Of a DNA stretch of 64,000 nucleotides, positions 56,256 to 64,000 are shown one piece after another. The position numbers and the translations under genes were made by a program. Each line of letters opens with the position of its first letter. The first letter of the stretch is position 1. Under the pieces are notes generated by a model. That model made no database searches. It was given only the letters and a program-made list of their open reading frames with translations, and was not told where the DNA came from. Origin of the DNA: Millisia brevis NBRC 105863 (GTDB lineage Bacteria > Actinomycetota > Actinomycetes > Mycobacteriales > Mycobacteriaceae); the NCBI RefSeq assembly GCF_001552615.1, contig NZ_BCRN01000001.1:434001-498000 (forward strand). The letters run 5' to 3'.

Positions 56256-57314
56256 ATGGCGGATATGGGACAACTGGTTCTGGTGACCGGCGGTTCGGGA
56301 TTCATCGCCGGGCACTGCATTCTGCGCCTGCTCGAGCGCGGATATCGGGTGCGCACCACCGTCCGATCACTGCAGCGCGAGCCGGGTGTGCGTGCCGTGC
56401 TGCGCGACGCCGGGATGGCCGCGGACGCCTCGCTCGAATTCGTGGCCGCCGATCTGACCGACGACACCGGATGGTCGGCGGCGTTGGCCGACGTCTCGGC
56501 CGTGCTGCACGTCGCCTCCCCGGTGGCACCCGGCCACGTCGAGAACGAGGACGACCTGATCGGGCCCGCCCGCGAGGGGACGCTGCGGGTACTGCGCGCG
56601 GCCCGCGATGCCCGGGTGACGCGGGTGGTTCTGACCTCCGCCTTCCACGCCGTCGCCTGGGGGCATCCGCACGGGACGCACCGTTTCACCGAGGACGACT
56701 GGACGATCCTCGACGGTCCGGGGGTCGACGCCTATGCGAAGAGCAAGACCCTCGCCGAACGCGCGGCCTGGGATTTCGCCGCGATCGACGAGTCCCTCGA
56801 GCTGACGACGATGCTCCCGGTCGCCGTGATGGGACCGGTTCTGGGAAACAGTATTTCGGGGTCGAATCAGATCATCCGCTCGATGCTCGACGGGGATATG
56901 CCCGGCTTGCCGGACCTCTACATTCCGATCGTCGACGTCCGCGACGTCGCCGCGGCGCACGTCCTGGCGCTCGAAACACCCGAGGCCGTGGGACAACGAT
57001 TCCTGCTGTCCGACGGTCCGCCGCTGTCGATGCGTCAGATCGGTGCCATCGTGCGCGAGCACCTCGGGTCCGCGGCGGCGTCGGTCCCGACGTTCACGCT
57101 GCCGCATGCCGTCGTCCGGCTCGGTGCCCGATTCTCGCCCCAATTGCGCGCGATCGCACCGGATCTCGGCCATGCCCGGTTGAGTTCTCATGCGAAGGCC
57201 GGCCGGGTACTCGGCTGGGAGCCGCGCCCGGCGCAGGATGCGATCGTCGCCGCCGCGCACAGCCTGGTCGCCAAGAATCTCGTCCGCAACCGGGACAACG
57301 TGCGACGCATGTAG
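56256..57314 (+). CDS. NAD-dependent epimerase/dehydratase (extended SDR)
   Basis: The protein has 352 residues. The cofactor motif TGGSGFIA (11-18) and catalytic Tyr160-xxx-Lys164 (YAKSK) place it among dihydroflavonol-4-reductase/cinnamoyl-CoA-reductase-like extended SDRs. It reduces a ketone or aldehyde with NAD(P)H; the substrate is unknown. It lies on the strand opposite to recF and dciA, inserted between them. GGGAGG precedes ATG 56256 by only about 3 nt; ATG 56265 is an alternative start. Confidence 0.88.
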   Translation: MADMGQLVLVTGGSGFIAGHCILRLLERGYRVRTTVRSLQREPGVRAVLRDAGMAADASLEFVAADLTDDTGWSAALADVSAVLHVASPVAPGHVENEDDLIGPAREGTLRVLRAARDARVTRVVLTSAFHAVAWGHPHGTHRFTEDDWTILDGPGVDAYAKSKTLAERAAWDFAAIDESLELTTMLPVAVMGPVLGNSISGSNQIIRSMLDGDMPGLPDLYIPIVDVRDVAAAHVLALETPEAVGQRFLLSDGPPLSMRQIGAIVREHLGSAAASVPTFTLPHAVVRLGARFSPQLRAIAPDLGHARLSSHAKAGRVLGWEPRPAQDAIVAAAHSLVAKNLVRNRDNVRRM

Positions 57315-57347
57315 GCACTCGCGCCGGGTGGGCATCCGGCCCGGTGA

Positions 57348-58634
57348 TCAGCCGCCGGTCTCGGGTTCGGCCGGCTCCGGTGGGGCCTCCGCCGGCGCGC
57401 CGTCGGGCACCAGTTCCGAGATCCGCACCCCGTCCCGCTCGATCATGCGCACCCCGAAGCGGTGGGCCCGCAAGCGTTCGGGAACGTCGTCCGGCACCGC
57501 CGCGGTGATCAGTACCTGCTCGGCGCCGGCGGCGACCTCCGCGAGCGCGGCGCGGCGCGGACGATCGAGTTCGGCGAAGACGTCGTCGAGAATCAGCACC
57601 GGATCGCCGTCCTCGGCGCGCTGCAATTCGAAGACGGCCAGCCGCAACGACAGTGCCAGCGACCAGGATTCGCCGTGGCTGGCGAATCCCTTGGCCGGCC
57701 CGTCGCCGAGCACGATCTCGAGATCGTCGCGGTGCGGACCGACCAGGCAGACACCGCGATCGAGTTCCTTGCCGCGCATCTGCGCGAGCCGATCGAGCAT
57801 CGCGGCCTCGATCACCTCCCGATCGCTCTCGTCCGCGGCCGCGTCGTCGGCGCCGGAACCGGCCACCCCGGGGCGGCCTGTTTCACGTGGAACGCGCAAC
57901 GGATCGGTGATCTCCGCGGGCAACGACGGGGTCAGGGAGGTGACATAGCGGATCGACGCGGGCCGCGACTGCGGCGCGATCGTGGCATAGGCGTCGCCGA
58001 AATACGGTGCGAGAGCGTGTACTTCGGCGATCCTGGCCGCGATCAGGGTCGCTCCGACGCGGGCGAGCCGGTCGTCCCAGACGTCGAGGGTCGCCAGTAC
58101 CTCGCCGCCGTCACCCCGCCGCATCGCCGCGCCGGCGGTCTTGAGCAGCGCGGCCCGCTGCCGCAGCACCTTGTCGTATTCGGCACGCACCGCCGCCCAC
58201 CGGGGCCGGCGGGCGGTCATCGATTCGTCGACGAATCGACGTCGCTCGCCCGGGTCGCCCCGCACCAACGCGAGGTCCTCCGGGGCGAACAACACCGTGC
58301 GCAGGACCCCGAGAATCTCCGCGGGCCGCACGCTCGAGCCACCCAGCCGGGCCCGGTTGGGTCGGCCGCGATTGATCTGCGCCTCGATGGTCAGCTCGCG
58401 GCCGCCGTTGACGACCGCCGCCCGCACCGTCGCGGCATCGGCACCGATGCCGATCAGCGGTTGGTCGGACGACACCCGGTGCGAGGCAAGGGTCGACAGG
58501 TAGCCCAGGGCCTCGACGATATTGGTCTTGCCGTGCCCGTTGCGACCCTCGAAAACGGTGACCCCGGGGTCGAACTCGACCACCACGTCATCCCACGACC
58601 GGAAGTCGCGGAGCGCGGCAGCGCGAACGAACAC
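57348..58634 (-). CDS. recF: DNA replication/repair protein RecF
   Basis: This 428-residue protein has Walker A GRNGHGKT (30-37), the RecF signature in GESWSLALSLRL and Walker B LILDDVFAELD. RecF binds gapped DNA and with RecO/RecR helps load RecA. The chain is longer than the usual 360-385 residues owing to a Gly/Ala/Asp-rich insert around residues 240-270 and a Pro/Glu-rich C-terminus. The insert region contains a parS-like site (57880-57893). GTG 58634 lies 16 bp after gnd. Confidence 0.93.
   Translation of the reverse strand: MFVRAAALRDFRSWDDVVVEFDPGVTVFEGRNGHGKTNIVEALGYLSTLASHRVSSDQPLIGIGADAATVRAAVVNGGRELTIEAQINRGRPNRARLGGSSVRPAEILGVLRTVLFAPEDLALVRGDPGERRRFVDESMTARRPRWAAVRAEYDKVLRQRAALLKTAGAAMRRGDGGEVLATLDVWDDRLARVGATLIAARIAEVHALAPYFGDAYATIAPQSRPASIRYVTSLTPSLPAEITDPLRVPRETGRPGVAGSGADDAAADESDREVIEAAMLDRLAQMRGKELDRGVCLVGPHRDDLEIVLGDGPAKGFASHGESWSLALSLRLAVFELQRAEDGDPVLILDDVFAELDRPRRAALAEVAAGAEQVLITAAVPDDVPERLRAHRFGVRMIERDGVRISELVPDGAPAEAPPEPAEPETGG
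57880..57893. other. parS-like site within recF
   Basis: GTTTCACGTGGAAC has one mismatch to the parS core GTTTCACGTGAAAC. It is the exact reverse complement of the site at 12843-12856. It lies about 3 kb from oriC, inside a low-conservation insert of RecF. Confidence 0.65.
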
Positions 58635-58650
58635 CCGTGGCCCGCCGCGG

Positions 58651-59544
58651 TCAGCTGTTCTCGTGGGTGCGCTTGACCGCGTGCCCGCCGAACTGGTTGC
58701 GCAACGCCGAGACCGCCTTCATGGTCGGCGAATCCTCCTGACGGGAGGCGAAGCGAGCGAAGAGAGCCGCCGAGATCACCGAGGCGGGCACCGAATGCCG
58801 GATCGCCTCCTCGACGGTCCAGCGGCCTTCGCCCGAATCGGCGGTGTACCCGGAGATGTCCTCGAGACCCGGGTGCTCCTCGAGCGCTTCGACCAGCAGA
58901 TCGAGCAGCCAGGAGCGCACGACGGTGCCCTTGGTCCACGCCTTGAGCACACCGTGCACGTTCTCGACCAGTGGCTCGGCTTCCAGCAGCTCGTACCCCT
59001 CGCCGTAGGCGTGCATCAGGCCGTACTCGATGCCGTTGTGCACCATCTTCGCGTAGTGACCGGCGCCGACCGGACCGGCGTGCACGAAGCCGTCGGCCCG
59101 ATCCCCTTCCGGGCGCAGCGCGTCGAAGATCGGCATCGCCCGCTCGACGTCGACGTCCGAGCCGCCGACCATCAGTCCGTAGCCGTTCTTCAGACCCCAG
59201 ATTCCGCCGGAGACACCGGCGTCGATGTACTTGATGCCCTTCTTGTCCAGCAGGACGGCATTGAGTTCGTCGTCGGTGAAGCGGGAGTTGCCACCGTCGA
59301 TCACCAGATCGCCCGGCTCGAGGACCTCGCCGAGGGAGGCGACGGTATCGCGGGTGATCTGCCCCGACGGGACCATCACCCACACGATGCGCGGCGCCGG
59401 CAGCGCGGCGACCAGGTCGGCGAGCGATGCAACGTCGGATACCTCGGGCCGCGGATCGAATCCGACGACCGTCAGGCCATGCTCCCGGAGGCGTTCACGC
59501 ATGTTGAAGCCCATTTTGCCCAGCCCGATGAGACCGAGTTCCAT
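58651..59544 (-). CDS. gnd: 6-phosphogluconate dehydrogenase (decarboxylating, short type)
   Basis: The 297-residue protein has the Rossmann motif GLGKMG (7-12), VMVPSGQITRDTVASL, the conserved GVSGGIWGLKNGYGLMVGG and the catalytic Lys in HYAKMVHNGIEYG. It is of the short YqeC/GndA type, which converts 6-phosphogluconate to ribulose-5-phosphate with reduction of NAD(P). Its place between dnaN and recF is seen in several Mycobacteriales. GAGAGGAA lies 8 nt before ATG 59544. Confidence 0.93.
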   Translation of the reverse strand: MELGLIGLGKMGFNMRERLREHGLTVVGFDPRPEVSDVASLADLVAALPAPRIVWVMVPSGQITRDTVASLGEVLEPGDLVIDGGNSRFTDDELNAVLLDKKGIKYIDAGVSGGIWGLKNGYGLMVGGSDVDVERAMPIFDALRPEGDRADGFVHAGPVGAGHYAKMVHNGIEYGLMHAYGEGYELLEAEPLVENVHGVLKAWTKGTVVRSWLLDLLVEALEEHPGLEDISGYTADSGEGRWTVEEAIRHSVPASVISAALFARFASRQEDSPTMKAVSALRNQFGGHAVKRTHENS

Positions 59545-59577
59545 TGCGACAATTCCTCTCCGCGGTCGATGCGCGGA

Positions 59578-60759
59578 TCAGCCCGGCAGGCGGACCGGCA
59601 TCAGAAGGTAGACGTATGCGCTCAACGGCGCCGGGTAGGTCCCGGACTCAGTTGCCGCAGGCTCATCCTCCCGTGCCGGGCGCAATACCGCAGGCCGACT
59701 GGGTGTCGTGAAACCAAATTCCACTTTGTCGGAATGCAACGCTCCGAGGCCGTCGCTGAGGTAACCGGGGTTGAAGGCGATGGTCAGCGGTTCGCCGTAG
59801 TAGGTGGCCTCGAGGACCTCCTCCGCCCGTCCGGCGTCGTCGCCGCCCGCGGAGAGCACCACCGAATCGGCGCCGAACTCGAGCCGCACCTGGGCGCCGC
59901 GGTCGGCGACCAGTGCGACGCGCTTGATCGCCTCGATCAACGGGGCGGTCTGCACGAACGCGACCGAGGTGTGCTCGGCGGGCAGCAGCTGCCGGAACTT
60001 CGGGAATTCGGCATCGAGCAGGCGGGTGGTGGTGCGCCGACCGCTGCCGACGATGCCCAGCAGGCCCTCGCCACCGATCCGATCGCCGGCGCCGAGCGCG
60101 AGCTCGACGTCGGTGTCGCCGGTGGAGCCGATCGTGCGGGCGGACTCGGAGAGCGTCTTGGCCGGCACGAGGACCGCGGCGGTCGCATCGCTGTCGGTCT
60201 TCCATTCGAGCTCGCGGACCGCCAGGCGGAAGCGATCGGTCGCGGCCAGGACCACCGACGTGCCCTCGATCTCGACCCGGATGCCGGTCAGCATCGGCAG
60301 GGTGTCGTCCTTACCGGCCGCCACCGAGACCTGTCCGATCGCCTCGGCGAAGACGTCGACCGGGATCGAGCCGGTGCGCTGGGGAACCTCGGGCAGCTGC
60401 GGGTAGTCCTCGACCGGCATCGTCGGCAGGGAGAACTTCGCTGCGCCGCAGGTGATCTGGACACGATTGCCGTCGACGGCGACGTCGACCGGCTTGTTCG
60501 GCAGCGCGCGGGTGATGTCGGCGAGCAGTCGACCGGAGACCAGGACCGAGCCGGATCCGGCGATCTCGGCGGGCACCTTCACGCGGGCGGAGACCTCGTA
60601 GTCGAAGCCCGAGATGGTCAGCCCGTCCTCATCGGCCTCGAGCAGCACACCACCGAGCACCGGCACGGACGGGCGCTGCGGGAGGCTGCGCGCGACCCAT
60701 GCGACCGAATCGGCGAAGTCCTCACGCGGAACCCGGAATTTCACACCGCCAAGGTCCAT
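59578..60759 (-). CDS. dnaN: DNA polymerase III sliding clamp (beta)
   Basis: The 393-residue protein has three clamp domains: an N-terminal [28 protein letters not shown], a middle [26 protein letters not shown] and a C-terminal end [10 protein letters not shown], the typical terminus. It encircles DNA as a dimer and tethers polymerase. ATG 60759 is the start of homology; GGAGGG lies about 13 nt upstream, an unusually long spacing. The oriC region follows on its 5' side. Confidence 0.95.
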   Translation of the reverse strand: MDLGGVKFRVPREDFADSVAWVARSLPQRPSVPVLGGVLLEADEDGLTISGFDYEVSARVKVPAEIAGSGSVLVSGRLLADITRALPNKPVDVAVDGNRVQITCGAAKFSLPTMPVEDYPQLPEVPQRTGSIPVDVFAEAIGQVSVAAGKDDTLPMLTGIRVEIEGTSVVLAATDRFRLAVRELEWKTDSDATAAVLVPAKTLSESARTIGSTGDTDVELALGAGDRIGGEGLLGIVGSGRRTTTRLLDAEFPKFRQLLPAEHTSVAFVQTAPLIEAIKRVALVADRGAQVRLEFGADSVVLSAGGDDAGRAEEVLEATYYGEPLTIAFNPGYLSDGLGALHSDKVEFGFTTPSRPAVLRPAREDEPAATESGTYPAPLSAYVYLLMPVRLPG

Positions 60760-61345
60760 AGCGATCGTGATTCCCTCCGGTCGATCGGGCAGAGCTTCGG
60801 TAGGGGAACACCGTAGCGCCTGACGCCTCGGCGTCCCGACCGGGGGCCGTTCGATCCGAGGCCCCGATGGCGGTGTCCTCGATGTCATTCGGGTCGGTGT
60901 GCGCGTGGATCGTTCGGCGAATCTCCTTGTCCACACACCTGCTTTGAAAGAGCTTCTCTGAAGAGATAACCCAGTATCAGTAATAGGTCCTGTGGAGACT
61001 GTGGACAGCTGCCGTCGTCGCAGGTGGGGCGGGAGAGTCCGATGTGGACGCAGCCCGGGGAGGACCGAGTTGTTCACCGCCGGCCCGGGGATCGACGATC
61101 GTTGGTCATGTGGAGTTCACCGGTTCTCCCCGGGCTCACACGGTTGTCCACAGCGTTTTCCACAGATGTGCATGTCTACAGTTCACCTTGACCCTCGGAC
61201 TGTGAACAACCGGCCGAAACGCCTTCGACCAGCACAAATAAGCGACGGCCCACCCGAGGGGATGGACCGCCGCGTGAACGATGCGGGATGACGGCGCCGC
61301 CGCCGAGGGGATCGACCGACCGATCCGCTCCGGCAAACGCCGAGG
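60760..61345. other. oriC region between dnaA and dnaN
   Basis: This gene-free stretch of 586 bp has DnaA boxes. TTGTCCACA is perfect to the mycobacterial form at 60927-60935 and 61144-61152. Near-matches are TGTGGACAG at 61000-61008, TTTTCCACA at 61156-61164 and TGTGAACAA at 61201-61209. A relatively AT-rich segment at about 60942-60990, just beside the first box, is a candidate unwinding element. Position and boxes fit the actinobacterial origin. Confidence 0.88.
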
Positions 61346-62890
61346 TCAGCGCTTGGAACGCTGCTTGATACGGGCTGTGAGTTCCTGCACGTGGGCGTAC
61401 ACCTTGTGACGTTCGGTCATCTCCTTGCGGATCTTCTTGTCCGCATACATGACCGTGGTGTGGTCGCGACCGAAGGTCTGGCCGATCTTGGGCAGGGAGA
61501 GATCGGTGAGCTCGCGGCACAGGTACATCGCGATCTGACGGGCCTGCGCGATCGGTCGGGCCTTGCCGGGCCCACAGAGCTCGTCGATCGACGTGCCGAA
61601 GTATTCGGCGGTCACGGCCATGATCGTGGCCGCACTGATCTCCAGGGTGCTCGAGTCGGGGATCAGATCGCGCAGCACGACCTCGGCGAGGGTGGTGTCC
61701 AGTGTCTGCCCGTTGAGCGAGGCGAACGCGGTGACGCGGATCAGGGCGCCCTCGAGCTCACGGATATTGCGTTCGATACGACTGGCGATCAGCTCGAGCA
61801 CATCGTGCGGGACGTCCAGGCGGTCGATCTTCGCCTTCTTGCTCAGGATCGCGATGCGGGTTTCCAGTTCCGGCGGCTGAACGTCGGTGATCAGCCCCCA
61901 CTCGAACCGGGTGCGCAGCCGCTCCTCGAGCGTTGCGAGCTGCTTCGGTGGCCGATCGGACGAGACGACGATCTGCTTGTTCGCGTTGTGGAGGGTATTG
62001 AAGGTGTGGAAGAACTCCTCCTGGATACCTTCCTTGCCCTCGATGAACTGGATGTCGTCGACCAGCAGCACATCGGTCTCGCGGTAACGGCGCTTGAAGG
62101 CGACCTTGCGGTCGTCGCGCAGCGAGTTGATGAAGTCGTTGGTGAATTCCTCGGTCGAGACGTACTTCACCCGCATGCCCGGGAAGAGGCGTTTCGCATA
62201 GTGACCGGTCGCGTGCAGCAGATGTGTCTTGCCCAGACCGGATGCGCCCCACACGAACAACGGGTTGTAGGCGCGGGCGGGAGCCTCGGCGATCGCGACC
62301 GCGGCGGCATGTGCGAAGCGGTTCGAGGCACCGATGACGAAGGTTTCGAAGGTATAGCGCGCGTTGAGATTCGCCTGGGCCGGCTGGTCACCGGTGGCCG
62401 CGAAGGCGACCGGCTGCAGGTTGGGTCGGTGGTCCGAGCCGCGGCCGTAGGTATCGCGATCGTCCTCGAACTCCTCGGGCTCACCGTGGCCGGAGACCTC
62501 GGAGTCGCCCGGTTCGGCGGCGGCGGTGGTCAACACCCGACGTCGATAGACCGGATTGCTCGGGGTGTCGGGAAGATCATCGGTTTCGGGACGCGGTTCG
62601 ACCGCTGCCTGCGGCGATGCCAATCGCACGCCGAGGCCTTCCACCCCCTGACCGAGGTGCCGACCGAGCGCGCCGAGGATCGGTTCGCGCAATCCGCGCT
62701 CGACCGCCTCCTGGACGAAGACCGAGGGAACCGAGAGCAACGCGAAACCCTGGGTGAACGTCAGCGGCTGGACCAGGGCCAACCAGGCCTTCTGGCCGCG
62801 CGTGAGCGGATCACCGGGATGGGAGTCGGAGACGAGTTCGGCGACGACATCGGGCCAGACGCGGGACAGAACACTGGGGTCGTCGGTCAC
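61346..62890 (-). CDS. dnaA: chromosomal replication initiator DnaA
   Basis: This 514-residue protein has an N-terminal interaction domain, a variable acidic linker (about 95-170), an AAA+ domain with Walker A GASGLGKT (215-222) and Walker B VDDIQF (277-282), and a C-terminal helix-turn-helix with the DnaA signature in [14 protein letters not shown]. It melts oriC when bound to ATP. The GTG start has GGAG about 8 nt upstream. A promoter with inverted DnaA boxes lies upstream. Confidence 0.97.
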   Translation of the reverse strand: MTDDPSVLSRVWPDVVAELVSDSHPGDPLTRGQKAWLALVQPLTFTQGFALLSVPSVFVQEAVERGLREPILGALGRHLGQGVEGLGVRLASPQAAVEPRPETDDLPDTPSNPVYRRRVLTTAAAEPGDSEVSGHGEPEEFEDDRDTYGRGSDHRPNLQPVAFAATGDQPAQANLNARYTFETFVIGASNRFAHAAAVAIAEAPARAYNPLFVWGASGLGKTHLLHATGHYAKRLFPGMRVKYVSTEEFTNDFINSLRDDRKVAFKRRYRETDVLLVDDIQFIEGKEGIQEEFFHTFNTLHNANKQIVVSSDRPPKQLATLEERLRTRFEWGLITDVQPPELETRIAILSKKAKIDRLDVPHDVLELIASRIERNIRELEGALIRVTAFASLNGQTLDTTLAEVVLRDLIPDSSTLEISAATIMAVTAEYFGTSIDELCGPGKARPIAQARQIAMYLCRELTDLSLPKIGQTFGRDHTTVMYADKKIRKEMTERHKVYAHVQELTARIKQRSKR

Positions 62891-63281
62891 AGGTCGTTAC
62901 TCCAGGAGTCCGGTCCGGCGGGTCGGCCTCGCCGACCGGCGTGCCGGTGGCCGGCAGTCGGGGACGATGTCGGGAAGTGCACGAGCCGGACCATACCGCT
63001 CGTTGTTCCACATAGGTATCCACAGGTGTGGATAGACCACTCACAGGTTCTTCCACACGTGTGATAGCGGGAATCGTGTCGGTCCCTCGATCGGTGGGAC
63101 CGGGGCAGGCGCGGACACGGAATTCCCCCCGCATACGTCGTGCCCGAATGTGTCGCTCCGGTTGAGTGACTTCCGGTTGAAGAGACGACAAATTCACTCC
63201 CTGGCCCAGTTAACAACTCGAGGGCGGAGCCGTGCAAGGCCGGGCACCTAATTACACCCCTGTTATCTGTTGACCAGCGGT
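62891..63281 (-). promoter_or_regulatory. dnaA upstream region with inverted DnaA boxes
   Basis: TATCCACA (63017-63024) and TGTGGATA (63027-63034) form an inverted pair of near-consensus DnaA boxes; further TTCCACA elements lie nearby. On the minus strand TATGGT at 62990-62995 is a candidate dnaA -10, which would put the box pair over its -35. This suggests autoregulation by DnaA. Together with the rpmH leader the dnaA-rpmH gap is 575 bp and holds no other gene. Confidence 0.55.
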
Positions 63282-63311
63282 TTGACCGACCCGGCATCCG
63301 ATCAGTAGTCT
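63282..63311 (+). promoter_or_regulatory. rpmH promoter
   Basis: The -35 TTGACC (63282-63287) is followed by an 18-bp spacer and -10 TAGTCT (63306-63311), predicting a start near 63318 and a leader of about 150 nt. A second TTGACC lies at 63270-63275. Confidence 0.65.
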
Positions 63312-63465
63312 GGTTCGGTCGCCGTTGTGCTGCCGCGCGCCATCGAGTCCCTCGAGGCAATGCCAGGCATGTCGGCTTTGCGAATGGGCTGACCACAGCC
63401 CACCACAAGCAACCAATGTTGTGCCGCGCGCATCCGTGCGCGCCGTATTTGAGGGAGAGTCGACC

Positions 63466-63609
63466 GTGGCCAAGGGCAAGCGGACGTTTCAGCCGAACAA
63501 CCGCCGCCGGGCGCGTGTACACGGATTCCGGCTGCGCATGCGCACTCGGGCCGGCCGCGCGATCGTCGCCGCTCGTCGCCGCAAGGGACGCGATTCCCTC
63601 ACCGCCTGA
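63466..63609 (+). CDS. rpmH: 50S ribosomal protein L34
   Basis: The 47-residue, Arg/Lys-rich protein reads [20 protein letters not shown] and [13 protein letters not shown], the L34 signature. It is part of the large ribosomal subunit. The start is GTG 63466 with GAGGGAGAG upstream; longer frames run into the promoter leader. It is followed by rnpA in the usual order. Confidence 0.96.
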   Translation: MAKGKRTFQPNNRRRARVHGFRLRMRTRAGRAIVAARRRKGRDSLTA

Positions 63610-63631
63610 TTCGGCCGTTCGGAGGCCGCCG

Positions 63632-64000
63632 GTGCTACCCGCGCAGAACCGACTCCACAATTCCCGCGAGTTCGGTGCTGTCGTGCGGCGCCGTCGCGGC
63701 ATCGGACGTGATGACGTCGTCGTCTATCTGAGGCAGACGACCGATTCCGGTAGTGAACGCACAGCCCCTTCGGGTGTCGAGGGTGGGCGCGAACCCGCGG
63801 TGGATACCGCTCCGCGGTTCGGCTTCATCGTCGCGAAGTCCGTCGGGTCCTCGGTGGATCGTCACCGAGTGACTCGGCGGCTTCGTCATGTCTGCCGCAG
63901 CTTGATTTCGGAACTTCCGGACAACGTCGACATCGTGATCCGCGCCCTCCCCGGCGCGTCGAGCGCGACCTCGGCTGTCCTGGACCGACAGATTCGATCC
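63632..64000 (+). CDS. rnpA: RNase P protein component, 5' part
   Basis: The frame from GTG 63632 (GGAGG 6 nt upstream) is open to the window end, 123 codons. It begins VLPAQNRLHNSREFGAVVRRRRG, the typical RnpA N-terminus, and contains FGFIVAKSVGSSVDRHRVTRRLRHV with the conserved RNR-like Arg motif for RNA binding (here DRHRVTRR). About 20 extra residues rich in Ser, Glu and Gly lie between the first and second conserved blocks. The protein helps the RNase P RNA mature tRNA 5' ends. The 3' end is outside the window. Confidence 0.93.
   Translation, partial: MLPAQNRLHNSREFGAVVRRRRGIGRDDVVVYLRQTTDSGSERTAPSGVEGGREPAVDTAPRFGFIVAKSVGSSVDRHRVTRRLRHVCRSLISELPDNVDIVIRALPGASSATSAVLDRQIRS

Overview
The window is high-GC, coding-dense actinobacterial chromosome carrying the replication origin of a member of the Mycobacteriales (Corynebacteriales). 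The evidence is the order rnpA-rpmH / dnaA-oriC-dnaN-gnd-recF-dciA-gyrB-gyrA-DUF3566-tRNA-Ile at the right end, together with an MmpL-type exporter, PPOX/F420-type flavoproteins, a DinB/DUF664 protein and a DUF222-type HNH protein. A Gordonia/Nocardia/Rhodococcus/Williamsia-like genome fits best; I cannot fix the genus by eye. The replication genes run leftward, so the window reads from accessory DNA on the left into oriC on the right.

Layout. 1-4.2 kb: tail of a TetR regulator, a SAM methyltransferase, an NCS1 nucleobase permease and a NylB-like serine hydrolase. 4.2-7.2 kb: an ATP-grasp ligase and a second NylB-like serine hydrolase. 7.3-12.7 kb: DUF5709 protein, class V aminotransferase, APH-type kinase, then a PadR-regulated drug exporter with a perfect 20-bp operator. 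12.8-21.9 kb: alpha/beta hydrolase, quinone-oxidoreductase-like enzyme, threonine-dehydratase-like enzyme, a second NCS1 permease, small membrane proteins, and a TetR regulator divergent from a DUF4386 gene with tandem operators. tRNA-Ala(TGC) lies at 21.9 kb.

22-48.8 kb is an accessory segment between tRNA-Ala and tRNA-Ile, two tRNAs that are close neighbours in M. tuberculosis. It holds a polar amino-acid ABC transporter with a GNAT, a His-rich methyltransferase, a shortened HNH/DUF222 gene, and a purine-oriented group (NCS1 permease, two zinc deaminases, FAD-dependent urate hydroxylase HpxO, NCS2 xanthine/urate permease). It also holds a zwf gene with an apparent frameshift, an acyl-CoA synthetase, a DHA2 exporter, an M50 protease, a lipid kinase, a MarR/MMPL pair and an AAA-ATPase + DUF4276 pair that resembles a two-gene defence or nuclease module.

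48.8-64 kb: tRNA-Ile(GAT), the gyrB-gyrA-DUF3566 operon with a strong terminator, dciA, an inserted opposite-strand SDR gene, recF (with a parS-like site), gnd, dnaN, oriC with DnaA boxes, dnaA, rpmH and the 5' part of rnpA.

Two features recur. First, many genes have a TANNNT -10 hexamer whose last base lies 6-7 nt before the start codon, the arrangement of leaderless transcription; I used this to choose several starts. Second, local regulators sit beside their probable targets with visible palindromic operators (PadR, TetR, MarR), and a near-identical palindrome lies about 70 bp upstream of the predicted start sites of both hpxO and the NCS2 permease gene.
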